A stretch of 64,000 nucleotides of DNA from contig JAOMEP010000001.1 in the NCBI GenBank assembly GCA_028345965.1, positions 65,872 through 129,871 on the forward strand, written 5' to 3'. A program made the translations under genes and the position numbers. Positions 1 through 9,468 of the stretch are shown here, in pieces. The stretch comes from Candidatus Nitrosopelagicus sp. (GTDB taxonomy: Archaea; Thermoproteota; Nitrososphaeria; Nitrososphaerales; Nitrosopumilaceae). Each line of letters opens with the position of its first letter. Within the stretch, counting starts at the first letter, position 1. The notes beneath the pieces were generated by a model that had not been told where the DNA came from, made no database searches, and saw nothing but the letters and a program-made list of their open reading frames with translations.

Positions 1-2
1 AA

Positions 3-1721
3 TTTGGTCCAATGATTATGGTTGGAATTGGGGGGATAATGACAGAAATTTTTAAAGATATTTCATTTAGGATGCTTCCAATTACTATTTCTGATGCAAA
101 ATCAATGATAAATGACTTAAAAGGAGTAAGACTTCTAAAACAATTTCGAAATAAACCATCTGTAAACATTAACATGTTATGTAAGCTTTTAGTTCAAATC
201 GGAAAGATAGGTATTGATAATGCAGATTATATTAACAGTATTGATTTTAATCCAGTTATTGTATATCCAAAATCCTACTTTATACTTGATGGAAAAATCA
301 TCCTAAATAAAAAACTAAAAAAGAACACAATCTCAAAAGCAAAACCTGTAATTAATTCGATGAAAAAATTCTTCATACCAAAATCAGTTGCATTAATTGG
401 TGCATCAAGCACTCCAGGTAAAATCGGAAATTCTGTTTTAGATACTTTATCTAAGCAGGGTTATAAGGGTAAAATTTATCCAATCAATCCTAAACAAAAG
501 AAAATTTTTGGGATCAAATGTTATCCATCATTAGAATCAATCAAGAAAAAAATTGAACTTGTTATTGTATGTGTTAATCTCACAACATGTGTTCCCATCA
601 TGAAAACTTGTGCTAAGAAAGGAATTCATAATGTTATCATAATTTCAGGCAATGGTAAAGAGATTGGTGGTGAGAGAGCTGCTATAGAAGCAGAAGTAAA
701 ACAATTAGCATTAAAACATAAGATTCGGGTTATTGGTCCTAACTGTATTGGAATATTTAATGCAGAGAACAGATTCGACACAACATTTTTTGATTATGAA
801 AGAATGATTCGTCCAAAATTAGGGAATGTTGCATTCTTCTCACAAAGCGGCACAATTGGAATCAGTATGTTAGATACATCCGATTCATTTGGTTTATCAA
901 AGATGATTAGTTATGGAAATCGATCTGATGTTGATGAGGCGGATATGATTTGGTATGCTGCAAATGATCCTCAAACTAAAGTAATTGGATTGTATATTGA
1001 AGGATTTGGGGATGGAAGAAAATTTATCAATACAGCTAAACGTGTTATTAAAGAAAAAAAGAAACCAATTGTAGTTTGGAAGAGTGGTCGAACTACTGTA
1101 GGTGCAAAACAAGCAGTATCTCATACTGGTTCTCTTGGTGGTTCAAATACAATGATCATGGGCGCATTCAAACAAGCAGGAATTATCTCAGTAGATAGTT
1201 TTCAAGAATTATCAGGGGTAGTTAAAGCATTAGCATGGCAACCAACTGCAAAGGGTAATCGTGTTGCCATAACCAGTAATGGTGCGGGTCCAATAATATC
1301 TTGTATTGATTCTTTGCAACAGCGAAAAATGACTACACCTAATTTATCATCAATGACTCTCAAAAAAATTTATAATCATTTTCCTAAATCATACATTATT
1401 ACAAAAAAAGGAAATCCTATTGATATTACTGGAGGTGCAACAGCAAATGACTACAAATTCATAATAAAACAATTTTACGATGAAAAAAATGTAGATATTA
1501 TTATGCCATGGTTTGTTTTCCAGGATAATCCTTTAGAAGAAAAAATTGTAAAATATTTAATGAGTTTTTCCAAGAAAAAGAAGAAACCGCTCTTAGTTGG
1601 ATGTAATGGGGGGCAATATACTGAAAAAATGATTAAATTAATTGAGAAACATCAAATTCCAGTCTATCAAGATATCAGAACATTGGTTGCAGCAGCATCT
1701 GCTTTATCTCAACCAAGATAA
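3..1721 (+). CDS. ADP-forming acyl-CoA synthetase, beta-alpha fusion (partial, 5' end outside window)
   Basis: Converts an acid plus CoA and ATP to acyl-CoA and ADP; in thaumarchaea such fusions serve 4-hydroxybutyrate or 3-hydroxypropionate activation in carbon fixation. The reading frame is open to the window edge (FGP precedes the first ATG at 12), and the first ~100 residues are the tail of an ATP-grasp domain ([13 protein letters not shown]). A CoA-binding Rossmann domain follows ([10 protein letters not shown]), then a succinyl-CoA-synthetase-like domain with the phospho-histidine motif SHTGSLGG (His about 371 counted from position 12). So the gene is a beta-then-alpha fusion missing most of its ATP-grasp half here. 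Family assignment is firm; the substrate (4-hydroxybutyrate is my best guess from memory of Nitrosopumilus) is inference. It converges on the next gene with 8 bp between stops. Confidence 0.88.
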   Translation, partial: FGPMIMVGIGGIMTEIFKDISFRMLPITISDAKSMINDLKGVRLLKQFRNKPSVNINMLCKLLVQIGKIGIDNADYINSIDFNPVIVYPKSYFILDGKIILNKKLKKNTISKAKPVINSMKKFFIPKSVALIGASSTPGKIGNSVLDTLSKQGYKGKIYPINPKQKKIFGIKCYPSLESIKKKIELVIVCVNLTTCVPIMKTCAKKGIHNVIIISGNGKEIGGERAAIEAEVKQLALKHKIRVIGPNCIGIFNAENRFDTTFFDYERMIRPKLGNVAFFSQSGTIGISMLDTSDSFGLSKMISYGNRSDVDEADMIWYAANDPQTKVIGLYIEGFGDGRKFINTAKRVIKEKKKPIVVWKSGRTTVGAKQAVSHTGSLGGSNTMIMGAFKQAGIISVDSFQELSGVVKALAWQPTAKGNRVAITSNGAGPIISCIDSLQQRKMTTPNLSSMTLKKIYNHFPKSYIITKKGNPIDITGGATANDYKFIIKQFYDEKNVDIIMPWFVFQDNPLEEKIVKYLMSFSKKKKKPLLVGCNGGQYTEKMIKLIEKHQIPVYQDIRTLVAAASALSQPR

Positions 1722-1729
1722 AATATGCA

Positions 1730-2905
1730 TTATTTTTTTACACGATTAATTGGAATTGAGAAGTAGTGTTCCATATCAGCCTTTTTTTCTGAAATTTTCA
1801 AACTATCTTTGTCATCTTTGCCATCAGGGTACCAGACTCTCAAAAAGCCATTTTTATCTTCAAAACATGATTTTGGAATTTTCCACGATGGGTTTCGATA
1901 TTTGAAATCTTCAACTGTATAATGAGATTGAATTAATAATTCATTTTTTTCGTTACGTTCTAAAATTGTTCCATGAATTAATGTAATTTTTCCTAAATCT
2001 GTCATTAATGTATACATAGGTTTTGCACGACCTGAAACAGAACCTGAATTTGTAATTTGTGCTGCAATTTCTAAGCCTTTTTGAACAGATGTTCTGTGCT
2101 GTTCCATTCCTTGCATCGGTATACAATGAAAAAGATAATGTGATTCAATTCCTAAATATCTAAATTCATCATACAGCTCATTGAGAACCTCAACATTATC
2201 ATTAACTCCTTTTAGTAAAACTGATTGATCATAAATTTTGAATGCGGCATTATAAATATTGGAATATGCTTCTTTAGCCTCCAGAGTTAATTCAGATGGA
2301 TGATTAATATTAGTTCCAATTTCTAATTTGATCGGATCTGCGGATTTGAGTATTGTAATCAATTCCTTATTGATTTTTAATGGATCTTGAACTGGTAATC
2401 TTGTACCTATACGTATAATCTCTATATTTGGAGCAAATTTACTTACTTGAGAAAAAATAAATTCTAATCTCTTTGGTACCATTAATGGATCACCGCCAGT
2501 GATCAGAATTTCTTTAAGGTCTTCTTTGACCTCATCACTTCCAGTATACTTTGCAAAAGTAGTAATTTCATCTTCCGTTAAACCAAATTGTGGATATTGA
2601 CCTCGCAGACACCATCTACAATGAGCTGCACATACCATAGTGGGTTCCAGTAAAATAGTTCTACGATACAGTCGCTCTACTCCTCTCAAAGCTTTTCCTT
2701 CATAATGAACATCTACTTCTGATTGATAATGTCTTAAACGATCTTCATGGTTTATTTTATCTTCATCGTCTGATTTCAAATATTGTCTTTCAAATGCCTT
2801 ATACTCATCCGAATCAATTCCATATTTTTCACTAGTTTCCACAAGTTTCTGTTTTAGATATGGCGTAAGTTTTTCTGCAAAATTTGAATTCTTAGCTCCA
2901 GCCAT
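1730..2905 (-). CDS. Lysine 2,3-aminomutase-like radical SAM protein
   Basis: Radical SAM enzyme of the KamA family (391 aa), which shifts an amino group between C2 and C3 of lysine or glutamate. The 4Fe-4S binding motif CX3CX2C is at residues 92, 96 and 99, followed by the SAM-binding GGDPL stretch. In canonical lysine aminomutases the PLP lysine lies in a PGGGGK loop; here the matching region reads SGRAKPMYTLMTDLGK, keeping the lysine but not the glycine run. In methanogens KamA/AblA makes beta-lysine osmolyte with an acetyltransferase partner; no such partner is adjacent. Family confident, substrate open. Confidence 0.82.
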   Translation of the reverse strand: MAGAKNSNFAEKLTPYLKQKLVETSEKYGIDSDEYKAFERQYLKSDDEDKINHEDRLRHYQSEVDVHYEGKALRGVERLYRRTILLEPTMVCAAHCRWCLRGQYPQFGLTEDEITTFAKYTGSDEVKEDLKEILITGGDPLMVPKRLEFIFSQVSKFAPNIEIIRIGTRLPVQDPLKINKELITILKSADPIKLEIGTNINHPSELTLEAKEAYSNIYNAAFKIYDQSVLLKGVNDNVEVLNELYDEFRYLGIESHYLFHCIPMQGMEQHRTSVQKGLEIAAQITNSGSVSGRAKPMYTLMTDLGKITLIHGTILERNEKNELLIQSHYTVEDFKYRNPSWKIPKSCFEDKNGFLRVWYPDGKDDKDSLKISEKKADMEHYFSIPINRVKK

Positions 2906-3210
2906 TTTACAACATTTACAATTATACTTTACCGTTTTAAAAACTTCTCATTATGAATACTATTATTTTATGAAAATAATGATGTTTTTTTCAAATTTTG
3001 ATAATAAGTGAATATTTAGACATGTTAAATCATATTTTCGACTATGGTTGCCAAGCTATTTTTATAATTGTATTTAATACGATACTAATTATGAAGTTCA
3101 GATCGCAAAACATATGTTTAAAATATTTAATTCAGAATAAATTTAATATTTTTGAAATCAAGATATAGTGAAAGAGATTATAACTATAGTAATAAAATTA
3201 AGAATAAATA
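2906..3210. other. 305-bp AT-rich intergenic region without a recognised gene
   Basis: Apart from the putative TATA box of the upstream minus-strand gene I see no open frame with protein-like composition, no tRNA-like fold and no long repeat. It separates the carbon-metabolism genes from the surface-glycan region. Confidence 0.6.
2937..2944 (-). promoter_or_regulatory. TATA-like box of the aminomutase-like gene
   Basis: On the minus strand the sequence TTTTTAAA lies about 32-39 bp before the ATG of the gene at 2905, near the expected spacing for an archaeal TATA box with a very short leader. Position-based inference only. Confidence 0.4.
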
Positions 3211-4353
3211 TTATGTAAATTCATTTATACAATTGATTATTTTTTTAATTTGAAAATTTTTTAGATTTGGATGAGTTGGGAGTGTAACTATTTTCTTACC
3301 AGCAGATTCAGTTATTGGTAATTTTTGTTTTGTTTTATACATCGACATTTGGTGAATTGGTTTGTAATGAGTGCCAGTTTCAATTCCATGTTCTGCTAAT
3401 TTATTCATAAGTTTTTCTCGATTTTTTGATAGAATCCAGTAAAAATGATATGATGCATTATTATCAAATGGCATTTTTTGTTCTAAATTTATTTCATTAA
3501 AATATCTTAGAGCTATTTTTCTTCGTAATTTATTATTCTTATCCAATTTTTTTAATTGTATTAATCCTATCCCAGCTGATAATTCATTCATATAATAATT
3601 CCAACCAACATTTTTTACATCATAATTAGTGCCAATACGATCTGTAATCCCACACCAGCGTCTTTCATTTAATATTTTTTTTAGTTTTTTGTTTTTATCT
3701 CCATTAATTGCTATCAATCCTCCAGTAGGCATTGCAAGATTTTTTACAGGATGGAAACTAAAACATATTGCCATTCCATGTTTCCCAATTCTATTTGATT
3801 TGTATTTTGTTCCGGCCGCATGTGCAGCATCTTCTATTAAATATAGATTATTTTCTTTGCAAATTTTTGAAATATGATCTAAATTACATGCAATTCCAGC
3901 AAAATGTACAGGTAATATTGCAATTGTTTTTTTAGATATAGAAGATTTGATTTTTTTAGGATCAATACATAATGTTTTAGGATCAATATCGACAAATTTT
4001 GGAATTCCACCATTTAATGTTACAGCATGAGCAGTCGAAACAAATGAGAGAGAAGGTAAAATAACTTCTTTATTTTTTAGATCTAATAAAGACAATGAGA
4101 GGTTAAGAGCTGCCGTTCCACTATTAACAGCTACACATTGTTTTGAACCAACATAATCACAAAATTTATTTTCAAATTCAAAAACTTTTCCATTACCTGC
4201 ACCAGAAGCCCAATTACCGCTTTTCAAAATTTTAATTATTTCTTTTTCTTCATCAAGTCCAATGACAGGATCAAATAATTTGATTTTTTTACTTCTTTTT
4301 GGTTTGATTTTTTTAGATTTAGTATTTTTAAAAGATTGTTTCGTTGATTTCAT
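3211..4353 (-). CDS. DegT/DnrJ/EryC1/StrS-family sugar aminotransferase
   Basis: PLP-dependent aminotransferase of the sugar type (380 aa), which puts an amino group on a nucleotide-linked keto-sugar. Visible motifs are SGTAALNLSL (~78-87), EDAAHAAG with Asp175, and SFHPVKN with the PLP lysine at 204, followed by a GG pair. The probable substrate is a dTDP-4-keto-6-deoxy sugar, because RmlA and RmlB are encoded 2-4 kb away and RmlC/RmlD are not seen. The first 26 residues are unusually lysine-rich, with no later methionine that could be a better start, so the extension is real or translation begins at a non-ATG codon. Sugar identity is unknown. Confidence 0.88.
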   Translation of the reverse strand: MKSTKQSFKNTKSKKIKPKRSKKIKLFDPVIGLDEEKEIIKILKSGNWASGAGNGKVFEFENKFCDYVGSKQCVAVNSGTAALNLSLSLLDLKNKEVILPSLSFVSTAHAVTLNGGIPKFVDIDPKTLCIDPKKIKSSISKKTIAILPVHFAGIACNLDHISKICKENNLYLIEDAAHAAGTKYKSNRIGKHGMAICFSFHPVKNLAMPTGGLIAINGDKNKKLKKILNERRWCGITDRIGTNYDVKNVGWNYYMNELSAGIGLIQLKKLDKNNKLRRKIALRYFNEINLEQKMPFDNNASYHFYWILSKNREKLMNKLAEHGIETGTHYKPIHQMSMYKTKQKLPITESAGKKIVTLPTHPNLKNFQIKKIINCINEFT

Positions 4354-4446
4354 AACATCAATTACAATATACTAAAAATATATCTATAATAACTTTTGAA
4401 ATTAATTCTTCTAAAGTAATTAATATCACAACAAGTTTGAACTCAT

Positions 4447-4662
4447 ATGAAAATCCTCATCATTGTTGCACATCCCGATGATGAAGTACTTGGTATGGGA
4501 GGTACAATTGCAAAACATAACAAAAATGGTGATGACGTGACTGTAGCATATTTAAGTACAGGAATAACCTCCAGACGTAGTTCAAATTATAATAATTCAT
4601 CATCATATAATTTTTCAAAAAATGACTCTCAAAAAACAAATTTCCTCATCCACGATGATTAG
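4447..4662 (+). pseudogene. Truncated PIG-L/LmbE-type deacetylase
   Basis: The first ~40 residues match the start of LmbE/PIG-L N-acetylglucosaminyl deacetylases, including the zinc-site motif AHPDDE and the following GGTIAKH. Full-length family members are about 220-270 residues; this frame stops at 71 after a low-complexity Ser/Asn tract. The missing part contains the rest of the metal site, so it cannot be a normal enzyme. I read it as a decayed deacetylase gene in the glycan cluster. Confidence 0.7.
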
Positions 4663-4775
4663 AAAATATCGAAAATTCTGCGAAGCGATGGGGAACAATT
4701 TGTGATTTTCATGCAGATGAAGCTTTTGAAATTATACGAAAAATACAGATGCAATTTAGTATTATCATTTATTAG
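4659..4775 (+). pseudogene. Unidentified coding remnant after the LmbE fragment
   Basis: Directly after the LmbE stop, another frame reads about 37 protein-like residues containing AKRWGTICDFHADEAFEI and then stops. It has no start codon and no recognisable complete domain. The composition looks like a leftover of a second gene or of the 3' part of the same decayed region. Assignment to a family is not possible by eye. Confidence 0.35.
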
Positions 4776-4796
4776 ATAATACTTTGGGTTTTTCAT

Positions 4797-6317
4797 ATGA
4801 AACCAAAATTATTGTTTTGGATTGATCAAGGATTATTTCATTATGGTTTGGCAAAATTTATACAAGAAAATTTAGATTGTCAAATGTATTCGATTTTTGA
4901 AGTTACAGAAAATGAAAAGAAATTTTTTGAGAGTCAACAGATTGTAAATTTTGAAAAAAGTTGGTTTTTTCATGATAATATTTTGAAACAAAATTCTGCC
5001 TTAGACTTGGAATATTTAGAGAAAATTGAAAAGAAATACAATCTCGATCTTCAATTAATAGTATTCAATGATAGAATTTTCTATCATTTTAATTCATACT
5101 ATAAATTTTCACGTAATGAAATATTATGTATTTTACAAGATGAAATAAAATTTTTTGAATCAATTTTAGATGAAATAAAACCAGATTTTTTGATAATATT
5201 TGAAACACACCAACAGCATAATCATATTTTTTATGAAATTTGTAAAGCACGAGGAATAGAAATCATTATTCCAGTAGGAAGTAGGATTGGAATTAATCCA
5301 AAGAGCTCCTTAAAACATGGTAGCAGATGGTATCTATCTGATGATACAGATCAATGTTTACCATTACCAAATGAAAATAATAATTCGATCAATGAAATAA
5401 AAAATAATTCATTTACAGATGCTAAATTTTCCCATGAATTTCAAAAATCAACTACCAAATACTTGAAAGCCGCATTGAAATATTTTTTTACGGAAGAAAA
5501 TAATATAAAAACTCATTATTCATATTTTGGGCGTTCAAAAATTAAAGTAATATTCAAAATGTTACATTATGAATTAAGGAAGAAGTATAGAGAAAATTTT
5601 ATGGAGAAAAATCTCAACTATGAAATTAATGATAAATTAAAAATTGTGTATTTCCCAATGCATCAAGAGGAAGAACGTATTTTATTAATTGGCGCACCAT
5701 TTTATACAAATCAATTTGAATTGATTAGAAATATTTCTAATTCACTTCCAGTAGGTTACGTTTTAGCAGTTAAAGATCACAGTGTCATGAATGTACGTGG
5801 TTGGAGAGGAGTTAGAGAAGTAAAACAAATAATGGGATTACCAAACGTCATAATGTTTCATCATTCTGTTGACTCAACGGAATTAATTAAAAAAAGTAAA
5901 TTAGTGATTAGTATTAGAGGCACCACTTCGATAGAAGCAGCCTTTTATCAAAAACCATCAATAGTATTTGGGAAAGTTGGGATGTATGAAATTTCTACTA
6001 TGACAATTGTAGATTCTCTCAAAAATTTACCTAAAATTATTAAAAATTCATTAACACAAAAAGTAAATGAAGATGAAATTAAAAAGTATGAAAAAACTGT
6101 GTATGAAAACACATTTGAGTTTCCAATGTATCAAATAGGAAATGCATTTGAAGATGAATTTAAAATGGGAGGGTATTATGCGAATGTAAAAATTGAATCT
6201 GAAAAAATTATAAAATTTTTAAAAAAATATGAAAAAGAACTAACATTTTTAGCATTGAAGCATATTGAGAAAATAAATAATCATAAAAAAATACTAAGAG
6301 ATTCAAATCAAAATTAA
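4797..6317 (+). CDS. Capsule-polysaccharide-type GT-B surface carbohydrate protein
   Basis: A 506-residue soluble protein. The C-terminal half (about 285-430) carries the pattern of capsule polysaccharide synthesis/CDP-glycerol-transferase-like GT-B folds: a pyrophosphate-binding type loop near VISIRGTTSIEAAFY and a following PSIVFGKVGMY segment. The N-terminal half has an HQQHNH stretch but no family I recognise. Probably a glycosyl- or glycerophosphotransferase acting on a surface glycan; the donor is unknown. It precedes rmlB by 64 bp on the same strand. Confidence 0.6.
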   Translation: MKPKLLFWIDQGLFHYGLAKFIQENLDCQMYSIFEVTENEKKFFESQQIVNFEKSWFFHDNILKQNSALDLEYLEKIEKKYNLDLQLIVFNDRIFYHFNSYYKFSRNEILCILQDEIKFFESILDEIKPDFLIIFETHQQHNHIFYEICKARGIEIIIPVGSRIGINPKSSLKHGSRWYLSDDTDQCLPLPNENNNSINEIKNNSFTDAKFSHEFQKSTTKYLKAALKYFFTEENNIKTHYSYFGRSKIKVIFKMLHYELRKKYRENFMEKNLNYEINDKLKIVYFPMHQEEERILLIGAPFYTNQFELIRNISNSLPVGYVLAVKDHSVMNVRGWRGVREVKQIMGLPNVIMFHHSVDSTELIKKSKLVISIRGTTSIEAAFYQKPSIVFGKVGMYEISTMTIVDSLKNLPKIIKNSLTQKVNEDEIKKYEKTVYENTFEFPMYQIGNAFEDEFKMGGYYANVKIESEKIIKFLKKYEKELTFLALKHIEKINNHKKILRDSNQN

Positions 6318-6381
6318 AGTGAAACCGGTTTATGACAAATTATTCTAACGTCTTATTAACAACAAATTATGGAGAAATTAT

Positions 6382-7374
6382 ATGAAAATTTTAGTTACAG
6401 GTGGATTAGGTTTTATTGGAAGTAATTTTATTCTACATGTTCTAAAAAACTATGAAAACTATGAAATCATTAATCTTGATGCAGAACTTCATGGATCAAA
6501 TCATGACAATTTAATCAAAATAAAAGATTCTAAAAAATACACATTTGTTAAAGGCAATATCACAAATAAAAAATTAATCGAAGAATTAATTTCAAAATGT
6601 GATTGTGTAGTAAATTTTGCAGCTGAAAGTCATGTAGATAGAAGTATTTTAGATGCAAATCCATTTTTGATTTCTAATATTAGAGGTGTATTTACAATTT
6701 TAGAAGTAATTAAACAACAAAATAAAAGATTGGTACATATTTCAACTGACGAAGTATATGGTACTATTTTAAGTGGAAGTGCTACAGAAAAAACTAGATT
6801 TAATCCATCCAGCCCATATTCAGCAACAAAAGCATCAGCAGAATTATTGATTAATGCTTATTTTGTTACACATAATTGTGATGTAATAATTACTAGATGT
6901 ACAAATAATTATGGGCCATGTCAATTTGCTGAAAAATTAATTCCAAAAACTATTGCATTAACAGAACAAGGGGGAAAAATTCCAATTTATGGTACAGGAA
7001 AAAGTATCAGAGATTGGATATATGTCGAAGATCATTGTGAAGGAATTATGTTAGCATTACAAAAAGGAAAATCTGGAGAATCTTATAATATATCCGCAGA
7101 TAATGAAATTGATAATTTGACAATCGTTAAGCAAATTCTTGAATTATTGGGAAAATCAGAAAAGAGTATAGAATTTGTAGAAGGAAGACCAGGAGAAGAT
7201 ACACGATATAGTTTAGACTCAACAAAAATTCGTACTAAATTAGGATGGATACAAAAAACTAGTTTTGATAAAGGTTTAGAGAAAACAATTCAATGGTATA
7301 ATGAAAATCATAAAGCTTTAGAAAATTTATCAGATAATACTTTAAGCTCTACACCTTGGAAAGATACATCTTGA
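6382..7374 (+). CDS. rmlB: dTDP-glucose 4,6-dehydratase
   Basis: Short-chain dehydrogenase that turns dTDP-glucose into dTDP-4-keto-6-deoxyglucose. The NAD-binding motif GGLGFIG is at 7-13, the catalytic triad region STDEVYG has Thr122, Asp123 and Glu124, and PYSATK supplies Tyr146 and Lys150. Its 330 residues are normal for RmlB. It is followed after 22 bp by rmlA, so both steps to the keto-sugar are encoded together; an RmlC epimerase or RmlD reductase is not in the window. Confidence 0.92.
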   Translation: MKILVTGGLGFIGSNFILHVLKNYENYEIINLDAELHGSNHDNLIKIKDSKKYTFVKGNITNKKLIEELISKCDCVVNFAAESHVDRSILDANPFLISNIRGVFTILEVIKQQNKRLVHISTDEVYGTILSGSATEKTRFNPSSPYSATKASAELLINAYFVTHNCDVIITRCTNNYGPCQFAEKLIPKTIALTEQGGKIPIYGTGKSIRDWIYVEDHCEGIMLALQKGKSGESYNISADNEIDNLTIVKQILELLGKSEKSIEFVEGRPGEDTRYSLDSTKIRTKLGWIQKTSFDKGLEKTIQWYNENHKALENLSDNTLSSTPWKDTS

Positions 7375-7396
7375 AAAAATCAAATTTTGATTGGAA

Positions 7397-8458
7397 ATGA
7401 AAGGTATAATTTTACACGGTGGACATGGAACTCGTTTAAGACCATTGACTCATACAGGTCCAAAACAGCTTTTACCAATAGCAAATAAACCAATGTCTGA
7501 ATATTGTTTAGAATCAATAAGAGATGCAGGAATTGATGAAATTGCAATAATTATTGGAGGTGTAGGCTCAAACAAAGTTAGAGAATATTATGGGGATGGA
7601 AAGGAGTTTGGAGTAAATATCACATATATCAAACAAGAAGAACCTAAAGGTATTGCACATGCAATAAGATTATGCAAAAAGTTTGTAAACGATGAAAAAT
7701 TTCTTGTTTTTTTAGGAGACAATATAATACAAAAATCAATTAAAGATTTTGTAGAAAATTTTAAGAATTCTGATTATGATTCTACTGTTCTTTTATGCGA
7801 AGTAGATAATCCAAGTAGATTTGGAATTGCAGACGTAAAAAATGGAAAAATTATTAAAATTACAGAAAAACCAAAGAACCCAATATCAAATCTTGCAGTT
7901 ACTGGAATTTACTTATTGACACCATTAATTTTTAAAATTATTGATAATTTGAAACCATCATGGCGTAATGAATTAGAAATTACAGATGCATTAGATGATT
8001 TATTGAAGCAAAATCAGAATGTCAGTTATGAGAGAATTACAGACTATTGGAAAGATACCGGAACACCTGACGACATAATACATGCGAATGGTGAAATTAT
8101 TAAAAAAATGGAAAAAAAGTTTGAAGGTAAAAAAGAAAGAGATGTGGTTTTGGATGGAAAAATCATAGTAGGTAAAAATTCAGATATTGAATCAAATGTA
8201 AAAATTATTGAACCAGTAATTATTGGCTCCAATTGTAAGATTTTAGAAAACTCAATAATTGGTCCCAATGTTAGTATTGGAAATGATTCAATTATTTCTG
8301 TGTCTTCTATAAAAAATTCAATCATTATGGAAAAATGTAGAATTAATTCTTTTACAAAAATTAAAAACAGCATTATAGCAAACAACTCAGATATTAAAGA
8401 TGAAGAGGGTGATGAAAAGATCTTTTTACTTGGTGAAGGTTCAAAAATTTCACTATAG
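7397..8458 (+). CDS. rmlA: Glucose-1-phosphate thymidylyltransferase, long form
   Basis: Makes dTDP-glucose from glucose-1-phosphate and dTTP. The start MKGIILHGGHGTRLRPLT is the classic nucleotidyltransferase signature, and PKQLLPIANKP and FLGDN follow. I prefer ATG 7397, which places the conserved MKGI at the N-terminus; a TTG at 7391 would add two residues. After about residue 245 the protein continues into a left-handed beta-helix of isoleucine-rich hexapeptides, as in the long archaeal RmlA/StrD type that ends near 355 residues. Works with the adjacent rmlB. Confidence 0.9.
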   Translation: MKGIILHGGHGTRLRPLTHTGPKQLLPIANKPMSEYCLESIRDAGIDEIAIIIGGVGSNKVREYYGDGKEFGVNITYIKQEEPKGIAHAIRLCKKFVNDEKFLVFLGDNIIQKSIKDFVENFKNSDYDSTVLLCEVDNPSRFGIADVKNGKIIKITEKPKNPISNLAVTGIYLLTPLIFKIIDNLKPSWRNELEITDALDDLLKQNQNVSYERITDYWKDTGTPDDIIHANGEIIKKMEKKFEGKKERDVVLDGKIIVGKNSDIESNVKIIEPVIIGSNCKILENSIIGPNVSIGNDSIISVSSIKNSIIMEKCRINSFTKIKNSIIANNSDIKDEEGDEKIFLLGEGSKISL

Positions 8459-8476
8459 TTTTGGAGAATTAAATTA

Positions 8477-9448
8477 TTGAATTTAATAAATAAAATTCTA
8501 ATTGTAGTTATTGCAATTATTGCAATTTATGCAGTATTTTTGATATATTCTGATTTGAACCTTGTAAAAGATCATTTTGGTAAATTCAAGATTGAATTTT
8601 TGCCACAAATTTTAGGTTTAGTAGTTCTAGGATGGTTTGTATTATTCTATAGATGGATATTACTATTAAAAAAATCGGATATTGATATTCCAAAATTATC
8701 AAATTTTTATATTTTGATGTCTGGACTTGCATTATCGATAGTTCCAGGAAAAGTTGGTGAATTAATAAAATCACAACTACTCAAAACAAAGTATAATATT
8801 CCAAGAACAAAGACTGCACCTATAATTATTGTTGAACAACTGAATAATCTTCTAGGAATAATTACAGTTTCATGTGTAGGATTAGGAATAATGGGATTAT
8901 TTAATATTAAATTTTTTGATATATCAAATTATGTAATCATCTCAGCTACAATTGTATTAGCAACCATATTGATCATAGTCAATTCAAAGAAGATTTTTAG
9001 AAAGATATTTTTAAAAATTTCAAAATTTAGATTTATTTCAAAATATGAACTATCAGTAGATTCATCATATGACATACTAAAAAATTCACTTAGTGGAAAA
9101 TTCATGATTAGTTCGATAGCATTATCATCTTTATTTTGGATTATTGAGGGCTTGATAGTTTACTCAGTACTCTTAGCATTCAATATAGAAACTTTGGTTT
9201 TTATGACAACAATTACAACTTATACAAGTTCAATACTTTTGGGTTTTATTTCATTTTTACCTATGGGAATTGGAGTAACCGAAGGCACGTTAACAGGATT
9301 TCTTTCTTTACAAGGAATAGAGATTTCACTTGCTGCAACTATTGTAGTTTTTATTAGAATTTTTACAAGATGGTTAGGAGTAGGAATTGGATTTATATTT
9401 TTAAAAATGGCAGGTGGGTTTTCATCAAATAATGAAAAAATAGAATAA
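8477..9448 (+). CDS. Lysylphosphatidylglycerol-synthase-TM/UPF0104 integral membrane protein
   Basis: A 323-residue multi-spanning membrane protein with about eight hydrophobic segments and the family hallmarks ALSIVPGKVGEL (near residue 80) and FLPMGIGVTEG (near 270). Family members include flippase-like proteins in archaeal and bacterial glycolipid or glycan clusters. It starts at a TTG 18 bp after rmlA and is probably cotranscribed. A role in lipid-linked sugar handling is inference from context. Confidence 0.72.
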   Translation: MNLINKILIVVIAIIAIYAVFLIYSDLNLVKDHFGKFKIEFLPQILGLVVLGWFVLFYRWILLLKKSDIDIPKLSNFYILMSGLALSIVPGKVGELIKSQLLKTKYNIPRTKTAPIIIVEQLNNLLGIITVSCVGLGIMGLFNIKFFDISNYVIISATIVLATILIIVNSKKIFRKIFLKISKFRFISKYELSVDSSYDILKNSLSGKFMISSIALSSLFWIIEGLIVYSVLLAFNIETLVFMTTITTYTSSILLGFISFLPMGIGVTEGTLTGFLSLQGIEISLAATIVVFIRIFTRWLGVGIGFIFLKMAGGFSSNNEKIE

Positions 9449-9468
9449 GTTTAAAAATAATAATTTTG

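Noticed and set aside
2906-3210. Possible RNA gene in the largest intergenic gap
   Set aside because: No cloverleaf, no GC-rich stem and no conserved box pair visible; AT-rich throughout.
4300-4800. Insertion sequence as the cause of the broken deacetylase gene
   Set aside because: No transposase frame, terminal inverted repeats or target duplication are visible around the break.
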